Of a stretch of 50,214 nt of DNA, positions 1-8,783 are shown one piece after another. A model generated the notes under the pieces. That model ran no database searches, had not been told where the DNA came from, and saw only the letters and a list, made by a program, of their open reading frames with translations. The translations under genes and the position numbers were made by a program. Where the stretch lies: NCBI GenBank assembly GCA_933822405.4, contig CAKOGP040000646.1, forward strand, positions 1-50,214, in the 5' to 3' direction. This DNA comes from Cylindrotheca closterium (Eukaryota > Bacillariophyta > Bacillariophyceae > Bacillariales > Bacillariaceae). How positions within the stretch are numbered: position 1 is the first letter of the stretch; every line of letters starts with the position of its first letter.

Positions 1-720
1 GTTGGTCAAAATATATATAGTAATCGAATTTGGGCGGTGGTTTGGAGGGCTATGGCGGAAAAAAGAATCTAGGCTAGCATAATTTTTTTCTCTCTTTCCT
101 ACTTTTCAATTGACTTTGTGGAATGGCCTGAAATATGATCGATATACACAAAGATCTCTAATTCAGAGTGTACCCAGTCCTAGGAAATATATATACTCAT
201 AATATCGCATTGAAATTTATCTAAGAATGTAATCGCAACAAGGTCGTATGGTACGAGATCTGCCTCCAGCCTCTTGAGTTTTTTTTTGGCAATCCCACCA
301 GTCAATGTCAAGTCAATTGAGTCAAATTGACTAACGGCTGTTTTTTAGCCGTTAGCAGAAAGTTTTTTTCTGCACTGGAGCCCCTCTAACACCTCCTAAG
401 AACTTGAATTTACAAGGGATGGGCAAAGTATTCTCTAGCGCTTTGAAAAGGTTTTAGGTCCGTAGGTGCTTTTTGAAATTTTTGCTTTGTCCCCAGAATT
501 CCAAATTCCACCCGAATTTTGGGTGGGTATTTCGTGGATCGGGGTCTTTTATTGGTTTTCGTGAGGTATGGGAGAGGTGCACGGTGGGCCCACCCCAGGT
601 CTTGTCAGAGTCCACCGGAGGGTGCGCAGGGGGCGCATAAGTTGCACCGCCATACAAAAAAAGAAATCCTGACATATTCTTTTTTTTTTTAGGCAAGAGA
701 ATGAATCATCAATTCAAGCC
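1..720. repeat. Dispersed repeat, left copy (inverted relative to 29543-30081)
   Basis: Positions 1-546 read as the reverse complement of 29543-30081 with scattered mismatches and small indels. Shared blocks include the first 20 bases against 30062-30081, the stretch from 'gcaacaaggtcgtatggtac', and the end block 'tttcgtggatcggggtc'. The window begins exactly at the repeat edge, so this copy may extend further left. The ORF on the minus strand at 454-696 is low complexity and lies partly in the repeat, so I do not treat it as a gene. The family is unknown, and no coding domain was recognised inside it. Confidence 0.85.
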
Positions 721-2219
721 AAACATTAATCAAATAGGAACAATTTCACTCAAAGTATACCTAGACACAGGAGAACTATTGTCGTGAAAGTGTTGTACAG
801 TCGATTACGAATTTAGATTGCAGAGAGTTTGTTCTGAGCGCTAAAAGCACTCACGATAGAGCACATTTTGCTTCATTCTAACAACGAAGCCTGATTTTGA
901 GTCGACAACAAACCATTTGAAAGTAAGGTGAATCAGGGCATGAACGAAAACGCAACGCCGCCAGCTGGCATCATCCTTATGCTTTCGATGAAAACTTAAC
1001 TTATGCAAGGCTTGCGACAAAGAGGCAGTATTGGATTCGATCCGCAGATGATCCCATACTTATGATGGGCTAATTCAATATTTTGAGGACCAAGAAAGAT
1101 GAAGAAGGGCCAATGAAGAAAGCTCGATGCCATCCAAAAGAGACTACAAAGGTATAGAACGATTGAGGGAATCCAACAATAAACAGGTCTTGAGTTAAAG
1201 TTCAAGGAGAAAGCCTAGACAATACCCTTTTTGGGCTCCTACTTGATGGCCAAGTGTCAAGGTCGCGCCAACACAGTCTACTAACGCATGATGATAGAGG
1301 ATGTGTTCAGATTCTAGTGTCGCATATTTGGTTCTGACGAGAAAACAATCAACAAGGAGACTTGGTGCACCACCTAATTAAGACAATGACTTGATTGTGA
1401 AGGTGAAGAAACTGCCTACTAGTAGCTATCATAGCATTTAAATTCAGGAGCATCCTGCTGCCATAAGGGACGACTAAACGATACTAGTCAATACATGCTC
1501 TAACTAGAAGGTTGAAATTTTTTTTCTGACGTTGGAAGTATCCATCACCGCTTGTAGTGCTAGTCACCAATTTCCGTTTGCCTTTCCACCACCATTTACT
1601 ACTATACTGCCCCGCCCATTCTTCAGTGCAGCTAGAAGTCATCCTAGAGGAGCTGTAGCGGATTCTCATTATCCAATGAGAAGGTTGGTCGTTAAGACAA
1701 AGTGCATGCAACAGTGCTTATAAAGGCAGAGGCATACTGCTAGTCGGGCCGTGGTAGCCTTGACCTACCGTCCCTAATCACCATTTCAATGCGTTGGGAC
1801 AGTACTAATTTAGTGGAGATAGTCTATTTTTAGTGAATAGCCCGCTGTGATTGGCTCAGACCACTAAAAATGGGTTGATTTTTAGTGATTGATTCGACTA
1901 GTAGTAGCTTTCGTTGGACTAAAAATCCCACCAGCGCCGTACCGTACTCGTGGTACCGGTACCAGGTACCTGGCACGATAGATTCATTCATTCATTCTTC
2001 GTTCATTCCATCATTCGTTCAGTTCGAAGAGGTCTCGAGAACTTGGAACTTTTGCAGAGCGCCAACAAACGACCTCGAACCGAAATTTCACACTAGAAGT
2101 TCATTTTTCTGCTGAACTTGCACCGTGGTTAGAATCATCGCCTGACAAATATTCTTACAGTAAAGAAACCATCGAGCCATAACCTACACCACAGCCTATT
2201 TGTGTCCACCTCAGATTAA
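721..2219. other. Intergenic, no gene recognised
   Basis: Only short, unconvincing ORFs are present. The last 300 bases upstream of the carrier gene carry a cluster of GGTACC palindromes (1950-1978) and a run of ATTC-type microsatellite (1983-2016). The rest has no recognisable structure. Confidence 0.5.
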
Positions 2220-3222
2220 ATGACAGACGGTGAGCTCCCCATGCTTTACTTTTTCAAGTTCTGTCTTTCGGAAGATTCAACTTACCTATTTGAATTGTGT
2301 TGTGTGTGCAGTTTCGATTCTAGCGTCCCTCCTCGGATTTGCCCCGGGAGCCGTTGGTGGTTTTTGCAGTGTTTTTGTAGGCCATCCTATTGATTTGGTC
2401 AAAGTCCGCCAGCAAGTTGGTACTGGAGCATTCAAGGCTCCTGCCGATAGTGCAGCTACAGCCCTTGCTGCCACTCGGTCGTTCGGCGGTAACTCTACGT
2501 TTGGGATGTTACGCTCTATTTTTTTGAAAGAGGGAATCCACGGTTTATATTGTGGGGTGCAGGCCCCCTTGCTTGCTGTTACTCCTGGTTTTGCAGTCAG
2601 CTTTTGGAGTTTTGATTTTGCCGGAAAGTCGATTCGGGACTACAATCGCATAGCACGAAGCGATGAACTTAGTTTGAAGCATGCCACTCTAGCTGGTGGT
2701 TTCTCTGGAATTCCACTTGCCTTGATACTCGGACCTACAGAGCGCATCAAGTGCTTGATGCAAGTTGAGAAGGGAAAGTACAACGGCTTTTTTGATTGTG
2801 CAAGAAAGGTGTACAAAGAAGGTGGTATGCGGTCTGTCACTAAGGGTACTTTCAGCACCGCATTGCGAGATGTTCCTGGCAATGCTGCTTACTTTGGAAG
2901 CTACGAGTATGTGAAGAAACTGTCATGCGATTTGGAAGGACGAGAAAAAGCATCAATTATGGGTACCCTTCTTGCGGGTGGATGTGCAGGTGTTGGAAAC
3001 TGGATCGTCGCAATTCCATTTGATACAGTGAAATCGAGATGGCAAACTGCCCCTGCAGGAAAGTACAAGAGTGTATTGGATGTCTTGCAAACATTGCTCC
3101 GCGAAGAAGGACCTTCTGCGCTATTTCGTGGTTTGTCTCCTGCTTTGTTGAGGGCTTTCCCCGCCAATGCTGCGTGCTTGCTAGGAGTGGAAACAGTGAG
3201 GAGTCTAATAGAAAACAGATGA
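2220..3222 (+). CDS. SLC25A20: Mitochondrial carrier, carnitine/acylcarnitine type
   Basis: This is a member of the SLC25 mitochondrial carrier family, expected in the inner membrane. The best fit is the carnitine/acylcarnitine carrier, which moves acyl groups into mitochondria. Two exons are proposed: ATG at 2220-2229, an 82-nt intron at 2230-2311 (GTGAGC...TGCAG), then 2312-3222, giving about 306 aa, the usual size. The three tandem carrier repeats carry signatures HPIDLVKVRQQ, GPTERIKCLMQ and IPFDTVKSRWQ. The C-terminal RAFPANAAC segment is typical of SLC25A20. The continuous ORF starting at 2230 begins with GTG inside the intron, so I prefer the spliced start. Substrate is inferred from family resemblance only. 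Related basic amino-acid carriers (plant BOU) are the main alternative. Confidence 0.9.
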
Positions 3223-3791
3223 CGAACTTGACTCCATCTCGCTTAAAGTAATCCGAGTTATCCTAATTGTAGGATGGATCTCGATATCCCACCATCACTG
3301 TTGAAGTTGTCTATAAGTAGTCAATGTAACATAATTCTTGCTATATACAGTTTCGACTCTACTCATAATTGTAGGCAGTTTCGGTTTCCATCAATTTTCT
3401 GAAATTTCGACAACCCCGAAACTGACTACTGGATGCACTGATTCATCCCCACTTGAAGCTTTGCTTTTGAAGCCCTTCCATGAGCTGTGAAAGCACCTCC
3501 ATTGATTTTCGGATGCTTCAGTTCGAATCATATTTTAGTTTCCTTTGGAACATATGAGCCATCGTTCTTATTCGACAAACACTCGTAGATGGAACATTTC
3601 TAGGAGATGCCATCTCGAATAGGTCCCAAAGAGTTCATCCAAGGATTCGTCGATGAGATTCGATCGTCTTCAATCTGAAGACCATTGCTATTTTCCTTCT
3701 CAGCTACTATCCAGCAGCTCGTTTCGTCCTCCCTTGGTGTTGTGTCACATGAAATTGCCAAATTATACAGGGTTCGAACTCTATTTTTGTA
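3223..3791. other. Intergenic between convergent genes
   Basis: This is about 570 bases between the 3' ends of the carrier (+) and the OB-fold gene (-). It presumably holds both 3' UTRs. I see no ORF, repeat or RNA gene in it. Confidence 0.6.
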
Positions 3792-4691
3792 TCAAATGAA
3801 TGAATCATATGGCGGAGGACCACAGCCATGAATCGGGGAACTTTGCTTGCCTTTAAGCTGATGGGAAGTTTGACTCGCATTACGATGTTGTTTCTTATAG
3901 ATCATCTGCCTTCTTGCGTTGAGGCACATGTCATGCCTTGCCGGGTCGAAGTGTTCCAGTCTCTTGATAACTCTAGAAAGTAGTCTTCCATCTTCTAGCA
4001 AGGTACCAATGACCATGACCATACTTGACCCAGCCACAAGGTCTCCAAGGCCAGGCACAGCAGGGTCCACATCTACTTCAAGCAGAACTGGTCTATTGGG
4101 TTGTAGAATCGAGGATCCCTTCGACGATAACTTCCCTCCAATCCAAGGATCTTTTCGTTTACGAACAATGTCTGGTTGCATGGACACTCTGGGTTCCGAG
4201 ATGATGGCTTTTGATCGCACTAGAAGCCTTCCAGATCCCGTGATATTTGCTTTAAGGTATTTTGCTTCGACTGGATGACGTAATTTCAGGAGCACACTTC
4301 CTTCGTTTTCGAGGGATCGTTGAACGAAGAGTCCCGTGGTCCGAACTGCTTTGTTTCGGTACATTGCTGCATTGGTTGTGCACTCTTGCACCGTAAGAAT
4401 TTCTGCGGATTCAAATGATAAACTCTGAGACGGCAGCCTTTGCCAATACATGGAATTTGAGCCAAACACTCCAGGCTCTCGTGCATCATCATTCGGTTGT
4501 ACTGATCTCAATACGTTTGCCGCCTTGATAGAAACGTCAACAAGTGTTGGGGGGCTCTTTCTCTCTGTGCGGATGGAGTTTGGAGCAGCAATATTTTCCC
4601 CTTGTAGTGCGTTGTAAGGCCTTTGAGCTTGTTTTTTCTTCTTTACAAATCGATAAGGGTTGCGAAGAATCTTTTTTCTGGAATAAACCAT
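3792..4691 (-). CDS. OB-fold protein, possible TEN1-like telomere-capping subunit
   Basis: A 299-aa single-exon protein with a basic N-terminus (KKILRNPYRFVKKKK). Its middle and C-terminal parts look like a small OB fold. Strands run from about residue 95 (tTGLFVQRSLENEGSVLLKL) to VLLEVDVDPAVPGLGDL...SSMVMVIGTLLEDGRLLSRVIKRLEHFD. A terminal helix follows with NARRQMIYKKQHR. The end of the fold and the terminal helix resemble TEN1 of the CST telomere complex, whose helix has a similar R-Q-R/M-L/I-Y-K pattern. This protein is more than twice the usual TEN1 length because of its N-terminal extension and an insertion of about 50 residues between strands. The assignment rests on pattern only. Another nucleic-acid-binding OB protein is equally possible. 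It is convergent with the carrier gene. Confidence 0.45.
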   Translation of the reverse strand: MVYSRKKILRNPYRFVKKKKQAQRPYNALQGENIAAPNSIRTERKSPPTLVDVSIKAANVLRSVQPNDDAREPGVFGSNSMYWQRLPSQSLSFESAEILTVQECTTNAAMYRNKAVRTTGLFVQRSLENEGSVLLKLRHPVEAKYLKANITGSGRLLVRSKAIISEPRVSMQPDIVRKRKDPWIGGKLSSKGSSILQPNRPVLLEVDVDPAVPGLGDLVAGSSMVMVIGTLLEDGRLLSRVIKRLEHFDPARHDMCLNARRQMIYKKQHRNASQTSHQLKGKQSSPIHGCGPPPYDSFI

Positions 4692-4944
4692 GAGACTTCC
4701 TGCTCTGTGTCTGGTTATCTTTTCGCTTCCTCAGCTTTCACCAAAACTGTTTTGAAAAGATTGAAAGCTACTGTACAGTCCAAACCAAGATCAGACTGCA
4801 TTTCGTAGAAAATGCGTTGCATGGTACAAAATCGATTTTGGACATTGCGGATGTCGCAGTACGTACGTAAAACACTTGTACTGCGAAATGTTTAGTATTT
4901 TTGCGAAACCAAAAATTGTTTCTTGTGAGGCTCATATCAACCAT

Positions 4945-5820
4945 TCAGTCTATTACAATTACTTCTCGTTTCTTCATCGCATTCATAATCAGATTCACCC
5001 ACCCCTCATCCGCTCCGACATCGCGATGTCTCTTCCACCTACAATTCACAATCCTGTCCAAAAACTGCGCCGAAGTCTTTGGCAACTTTTCCTTCTCTGG
5101 GTCCCCATTCTTCAACTCCTCGGGCAAGTTGTTCCACTCCTCCAAGACATCATAAGCCAGCATGTACTCCCTGGCCCTTGCAGAGAACGACGCTCGATGA
5201 TTGAACTGGACAGACTCCATGCTCTCTTTCACCAAGGCTTTGAATGCTTCCAGAGTTTTCTTGGATGCTAGGTCCGAACGACGATAATACGACTTGATTC
5301 CAGCCCAATCATACTCAATGCCTTCGCCAGCAATTTCAGGATGACACTTTGGACTTCTGATGAACATTATTTGACAACCAGCCGTACTCCTGCCTTCAGC
5401 ATGATATTGTAGTAGTGTCTTTTCATCTTGAAAATCAGGTAAGTCGGCGACCATCTCTTTCAACGCAGTTCCTGGCATTACAAGCCCCAAGTTGTCTTTC
5501 TGACCCTTTTCTGGATATTTCTTCCAAAGTTCAGACTTTGGCACAGCTGTATCGATGAACCCACGCTCCCACAAGACCTGCAACATTCCTTTCGGCTTAT
5601 TCTCCCATCCTTGTTTGATCTTCATACGCATTTCCGAGATTGCAATCCCGTTGTCGGTGCATCGCTTTTGAAGGTCTGCTTTGTTGCCATTGATGGCCTT
5701 GCCTAGCGCCTGCAACTTTTCAGCAAGCTCTCCTTTCTTAAAATGATAGCGGAACATTGGCTGTTCATTTGTGGATTCGGCACAATCTTCTTTGCTTGCC
5801 CGTTTCTCTTCATCATTCAT
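4945..5820 (-). CDS. SAP-like plus DDE-transposase-like protein
   Basis: A 291-aa ORF. Residues about 30-56 (KGELAEKLQALGK..GNKADLQKRC) look like a SAP-type helix-extended-helix DNA-binding motif. After NKPKGMLQVLWERGFID comes a segment with DF..EKTLLQYHAEG and PKCHPEIAGEGIEYDWAGIKSYYRR. This resembles the last strand, catalytic Glu and following helix of DDE-superfamily transposases, where 'LPKFHCELNPIE' is common. The first catalytic Asp region is not evident, so the protein is either only the C-terminal half of a transposase or a domesticated derivative. An ORF in another frame (5813-6115) overlaps its start by 8 bases. Family membership is inference. Confidence 0.5.
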   Translation of the reverse strand: MNDEEKRASKEDCAESTNEQPMFRYHFKKGELAEKLQALGKAINGNKADLQKRCTDNGIAISEMRMKIKQGWENKPKGMLQVLWERGFIDTAVPKSELWKKYPEKGQKDNLGLVMPGTALKEMVADLPDFQDEKTLLQYHAEGRSTAGCQIMFIRSPKCHPEIAGEGIEYDWAGIKSYYRRSDLASKKTLEAFKALVKESMESVQFNHRASFSARAREYMLAYDVLEEWNNLPEELKNGDPEKEKLPKTSAQFLDRIVNCRWKRHRDVGADEGWVNLIMNAMKKREVIVID

Positions 5821-6115
5821 CCAGCAACTTGTTTGCTGGCATGGAACAATATGCTATTTGTGAATCACCATAGGTAGCGCCATAGAATCCAAGGTGGTTT
5901 GGGATCCAGTCTCTTGGCGACACACCACATTTCTTATAAAAGTTCCTTATCCCATAACTCAGAGCCCTTGTTGGATTCTTAACCTTAGAAGGCAGTAGGC
6001 CATGATGATTCATCAACTTTACCCAATTCTCACGAGTCATCCACTTGTCTTGGTATGCTTGATGCATTTTCCGGACTGCTTCCAAAGCAGCTACCATTTC
6101 ACCACTAGGACTCAT
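5813..6115 (-). CDS. Hypothetical ORF upstream of the DDE-like gene
   Basis: A 100-aa ORF whose stop overlaps the ATG of the next ORF (ATGAATGATG around 5811-5820), in a different frame. Its composition is protein-like (RENWVKLMNHHGLLPSK, NFYKKCGVSPRDWIPNHLGF), but I do not recognise it. In a eukaryote such an overlap is more likely a frameshift or an unresolved short intron joining it to the downstream ORF than two cistrons. It may therefore be the N-terminal half of a decayed transposase-like gene. Confidence 0.35.
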   Translation of the reverse strand: MSPSGEMVAALEAVRKMHQAYQDKWMTRENWVKLMNHHGLLPSKVKNPTRALSYGIRNFYKKCGVSPRDWIPNHLGFYGATYGDSQIAYCSMPANKLLDE

Positions 6116-6663
6116 CTCGCATCTCCACTTTTTTTGATATTATGCCATTTCAATGTGTTTAGAAGCGAATTGTGCAAAAAAGTGGAGATGCCCGATGTTT
6201 TGTTGATACCAACAAGGGGTCGGAAGGTTGATGATGAAAATGACGATTTGTTGTTCTGGTGGATTGGTACAAAACCCACGAAATTGCACGATGTTTGCCA
6301 AAGTACTTTCTTAGACCTGTTCTGCGTGTTTGAGAATTTTGGTTTGGACTGTAAGTCAGATCGGCGGGGCTCGGCCGTGACAAAAACTCTCCGTCCCTGC
6401 ATGTCTGTGCCTCGTACGTCATCTCGACTGCGCGTTATTCCCCGCGCCCTTGCACATCACGTCTGGCCCCCCTCCCACCCACGATGACCGGCTGACGATG
6501 GTAGCGCTTCTGAGTCAGTCAGTCAAAGCCGGTACATCTTCCGCGCATCCAACGTGGCCTACCGACGAACCCCGTACAATTGCACCGCCGGCACCGCCAG
6601 AATTAAATTGAAATCCAACGGCATCTTCAACCACACCAAAGACAACCAAAGAATGCTACTGAA
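6116..6663. other. Intergenic, divergent promoter region
   Basis: About 550 bases between the minus-strand ORF at 6115 and the plus-strand gene at 6664. A plus-strand frame from about 6183 (MPDVLLIPTRGRKVDDENDD) stays open for roughly 100 codons, but it has no known motif and no clear splice context. I leave it unassigned. Confidence 0.4.
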
Positions 6664-7854
6664 ATGACGATGGCGGACCATGATCCCCTGTTGGAAGAGT
6701 CAATGGCCCTGAGACGGAAAACGACTTCAACCTTGATTCTCTGTCACCTGTCTCTTGCCGAGTCGTTCCAAGAGAAGCTCAGCCAAAGGCTAAGCCCATC
6801 GATGCAAACATATCAGAAGCTCCTTGATCGTTTCTCTTCCTTCTGGGCCATCGTTGAGGTCCTTCAGGGTCTCCTGTTAGAGCAGTCGACCCGTGTCAAT
6901 CTTTCCATTGACTTGGGACCACAATGCAACAAAATTTACAACAATCCATTGCTGGATAGAGACGGTCATGTTGACAAGGCAGGATCAGCATTTCCTGGCC
7001 GCCGTGACCTCGAGACTTTCATCAGGCTCATGCGCAATGGTTCGTTGTACAAAATGCAACAACGGAAAGCAGAGATGCCCAAATACGGAGGCCTTGTGAT
7101 TCCATTTCAGATGGAAAATTGGTTTGGCGCCTTCAGTACTATTTGGTTCATCCACCACCACCACTTGCAGGAACCAAACTGCTTTCCTGTACCCAGAAAA
7201 GAGCTGGAGGTTTTAAAGAAACATCAATCCACCATTTGTGCTGTGGCTAGGAACATGAAGGATTTGCGGAAAAAAATCGGAGCTCAACATGAAATCCAAG
7301 CAATGATTGCAGATTTAGCAAAACTCCGTTTTGTGCCAAACAATGCTCCAAACAACTCAAATCCCTCAACTCATGCAAAAAGAAAAGCAGTAGACGTTGT
7401 TGCTACAGCAAATAAGTGTGGTCGAAAAGCTCAGTCTGTGAACACCCCCGAAAGTTTTGGGACCTGGGTGGTGGACTTCAACATTTCACCCTCCAAAAGA
7501 TACCTCCAATGCAAGGAAGACCCCACAAACCTTGTCCGAGTTTTCTCTTGTCCAGTCTGTAAGCATGCAAAGAGAATTCCATCACTGGACAAAATGTCAA
7601 ACAATCTGCATGTTCAACTGGAATTCACCCCTTCTCCAAGGTCTCCCTTTGTTGATTGGGAGCAATCAAAGCCATCAGATGCACTGAAGCGTCATAAAAT
7701 CTATGTAGCTGTGAGAGATCATCTCCGCGCCTGCATGGGTTATGACCGGTGTGTAACAGATACAGGGTATTGCAATTTCTTTGGAAAGCCAAGAAAAGAC
7801 AAGAAAAGTAGTAGTACTAGTAGTCGTAGTAGTAAGAGTAAGAGTAGTAGTTAA
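6664..7854 (+). CDS. Hypothetical protein with Ser/Lys-rich tail
   Basis: A 396-aa single-exon ORF starting ATGACGATGGCGG. I do not recognise the family. Visible features are a helical N-terminal third, a middle segment KRKAVDVVATANKCGRKAQ, and two cysteine groups that might bind zinc: FSCPVCKHAKR at about residue 295, and HLRACMGYDRC...GYC near residue 355. The C-terminal tail KKSSSTSSRSSKSKSSS is encoded by a degenerate AGT-trinucleotide run (7808-7852). That run looks like slippage-expanded sequence and may be only loosely constrained. An AT-rich tandem array lies immediately downstream. Confidence 0.55.
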   Translation: MTMADHDPLLEESMALRRKTTSTLILCHLSLAESFQEKLSQRLSPSMQTYQKLLDRFSSFWAIVEVLQGLLLEQSTRVNLSIDLGPQCNKIYNNPLLDRDGHVDKAGSAFPGRRDLETFIRLMRNGSLYKMQQRKAEMPKYGGLVIPFQMENWFGAFSTIWFIHHHHLQEPNCFPVPRKELEVLKKHQSTICAVARNMKDLRKKIGAQHEIQAMIADLAKLRFVPNNAPNNSNPSTHAKRKAVDVVATANKCGRKAQSVNTPESFGTWVVDFNISPSKRYLQCKEDPTNLVRVFSCPVCKHAKRIPSLDKMSNNLHVQLEFTPSPRSPFVDWEQSKPSDALKRHKIYVAVRDHLRACMGYDRCVTDTGYCNFFGKPRKDKKSSSTSSRSSKSKSSS

Positions 7855-7900
7855 TCTTTTCCATGCACAAAACAGTCAAGCATTTCACCTGAAGTCGTTG

Positions 7901-8095
7901 GTTGTTTTCAAAAAATAGGGGTTAAGGGTCGTTATTATCCCTCACTAGTTGTTTTTTATAAATAGGTGTTAAGGGTTGCCCCTTATCCCCTGTTTTTAAA
8001 AAACAGGGGTTATTTGTAATCCCCAATAGTCGATTTTTAAAAATAGGGGTTAGCAGCCATCCCCCAATAGTTGTTTTTAAATAATAAGGGTTATG
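7901..8095. repeat. Tandem array, ~41-bp unit, 5 degenerate copies
   Basis: Units begin near 7901, 7948, 7989, 8029 and 8070. Each has the form GTTGTTTTTAAAAATAGGGGTTA followed by a variable 15-25 bases ending in a CCC-rich block. Spacing is 47, 41, 40 and 41 bases. The array begins about 45 bases after the stop codon of the gene at 6664-7854. Confidence 0.85.
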
Positions 8096-8399
8096 CAGGA
8101 CAGATCCGATTGGCATGCTTTCCCTAATTGGAAAAATTTGGTGGTTCCATCCGGCACAAATTCCTGTTCAACGGCACATTCAAGATGTGCAACAATAATT
8201 AAATAAATTTTGAAACAACAATTTTTTTAACCGACTGAAAAATCCACCCTGCCTACGATACCACGTAGCTACCGGTACAGTACTGTGCGATACTGCGCCA
8301 AGTTCTCAAACAAATGGGGAGGGGGGGGGGACACAAAGCGAGGGCGGGTTCTGGAACCAATGTCTGACAAGAGATTTTGGTATCTCATCAATATTAGTA
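8096..8399. other. Intergenic, no gene recognised
   Basis: AT-rich sequence, then a GGTACAGTACTG palindrome-like patch (8273-8285) and a G10-type homopolymer run (8322-8331). I looked here for the missing FAD-binding N-terminus of the oxidoreductase fragment at 8400 and did not find it. Confidence 0.5.
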
Positions 8400-8771
8400 G
8401 ATCCTTCGGGAGAACGGGCACCCACTGCAAGTGGAAAAGCCGGGGGCTTTCTCGCTCGAGATTGGAATGACTTCCCGCCTGTGGGACCATTAGCAAGGAG
8501 AAGTTTTGATCTGCATCAAGAGATTGCTGATTCGTTGGGAGCCGAGTCTATTCAATATCGCAGACTGACCTGCGCAGCAATCACCAATGCAGCTGAAGGT
8601 CTTGAGAAGCCAAGGGGGAAGAAGCTAAACGGTATTGAATGGGCCCAATCAAAATCGATCACCGCGACCCAACTTCTCGGTGACGAGCAAACAATAGCAC
8701 AAGTTCACCCTAGATTGCTATGCACTTCACTATTCGAAGAGACCAAACGTCGTGTGCCTGAGAGTATGTAG
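8400..8771 (+). pseudogene. FAD-dependent oxidoreductase (DAO family) fragment
   Basis: An open frame of 123 codons reads VDPSGERAPTASGKAGGFLARDWND, then GPLARRSFDLHQEIADSLG, and ends near AQVHPRLLCTSLFEE. This matches the segment after the first beta-alpha-beta unit of DAO-family oxidoreductases of the TDA3 type (..SGKAGGFLA..W.D.S....LARRSF.LH..LA..., then QVHPR). The glycine-rich FAD-binding N-terminus is not upstream, and the C-terminal half is not downstream. The frame closes at TAG 8769-8771, where a splice-donor-like GTATGT (8764-8769) is present, but the next sequence belongs to the opposite-strand RBM39-like gene 13 bases away. I infer an orphan, probably non-functional, piece of a gene. 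Confidence 0.55.
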
Positions 8772-8783
8772 TTGAAGTTATAC

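Noticed and set aside
454..696. 80-aa ORF on the minus strand
   Set aside because: Lies in the dispersed repeat, is low complexity, starts in a poly-A/T tract and is not open in the other copy.
2230..2311. N-terminal extension of the carrier protein (VSSPCFTFSS...)
   Set aside because: It begins with GTG rather than ATG and is exactly an intron with GTGAGC and TGCAG borders. Splicing it out gives a family-typical start.
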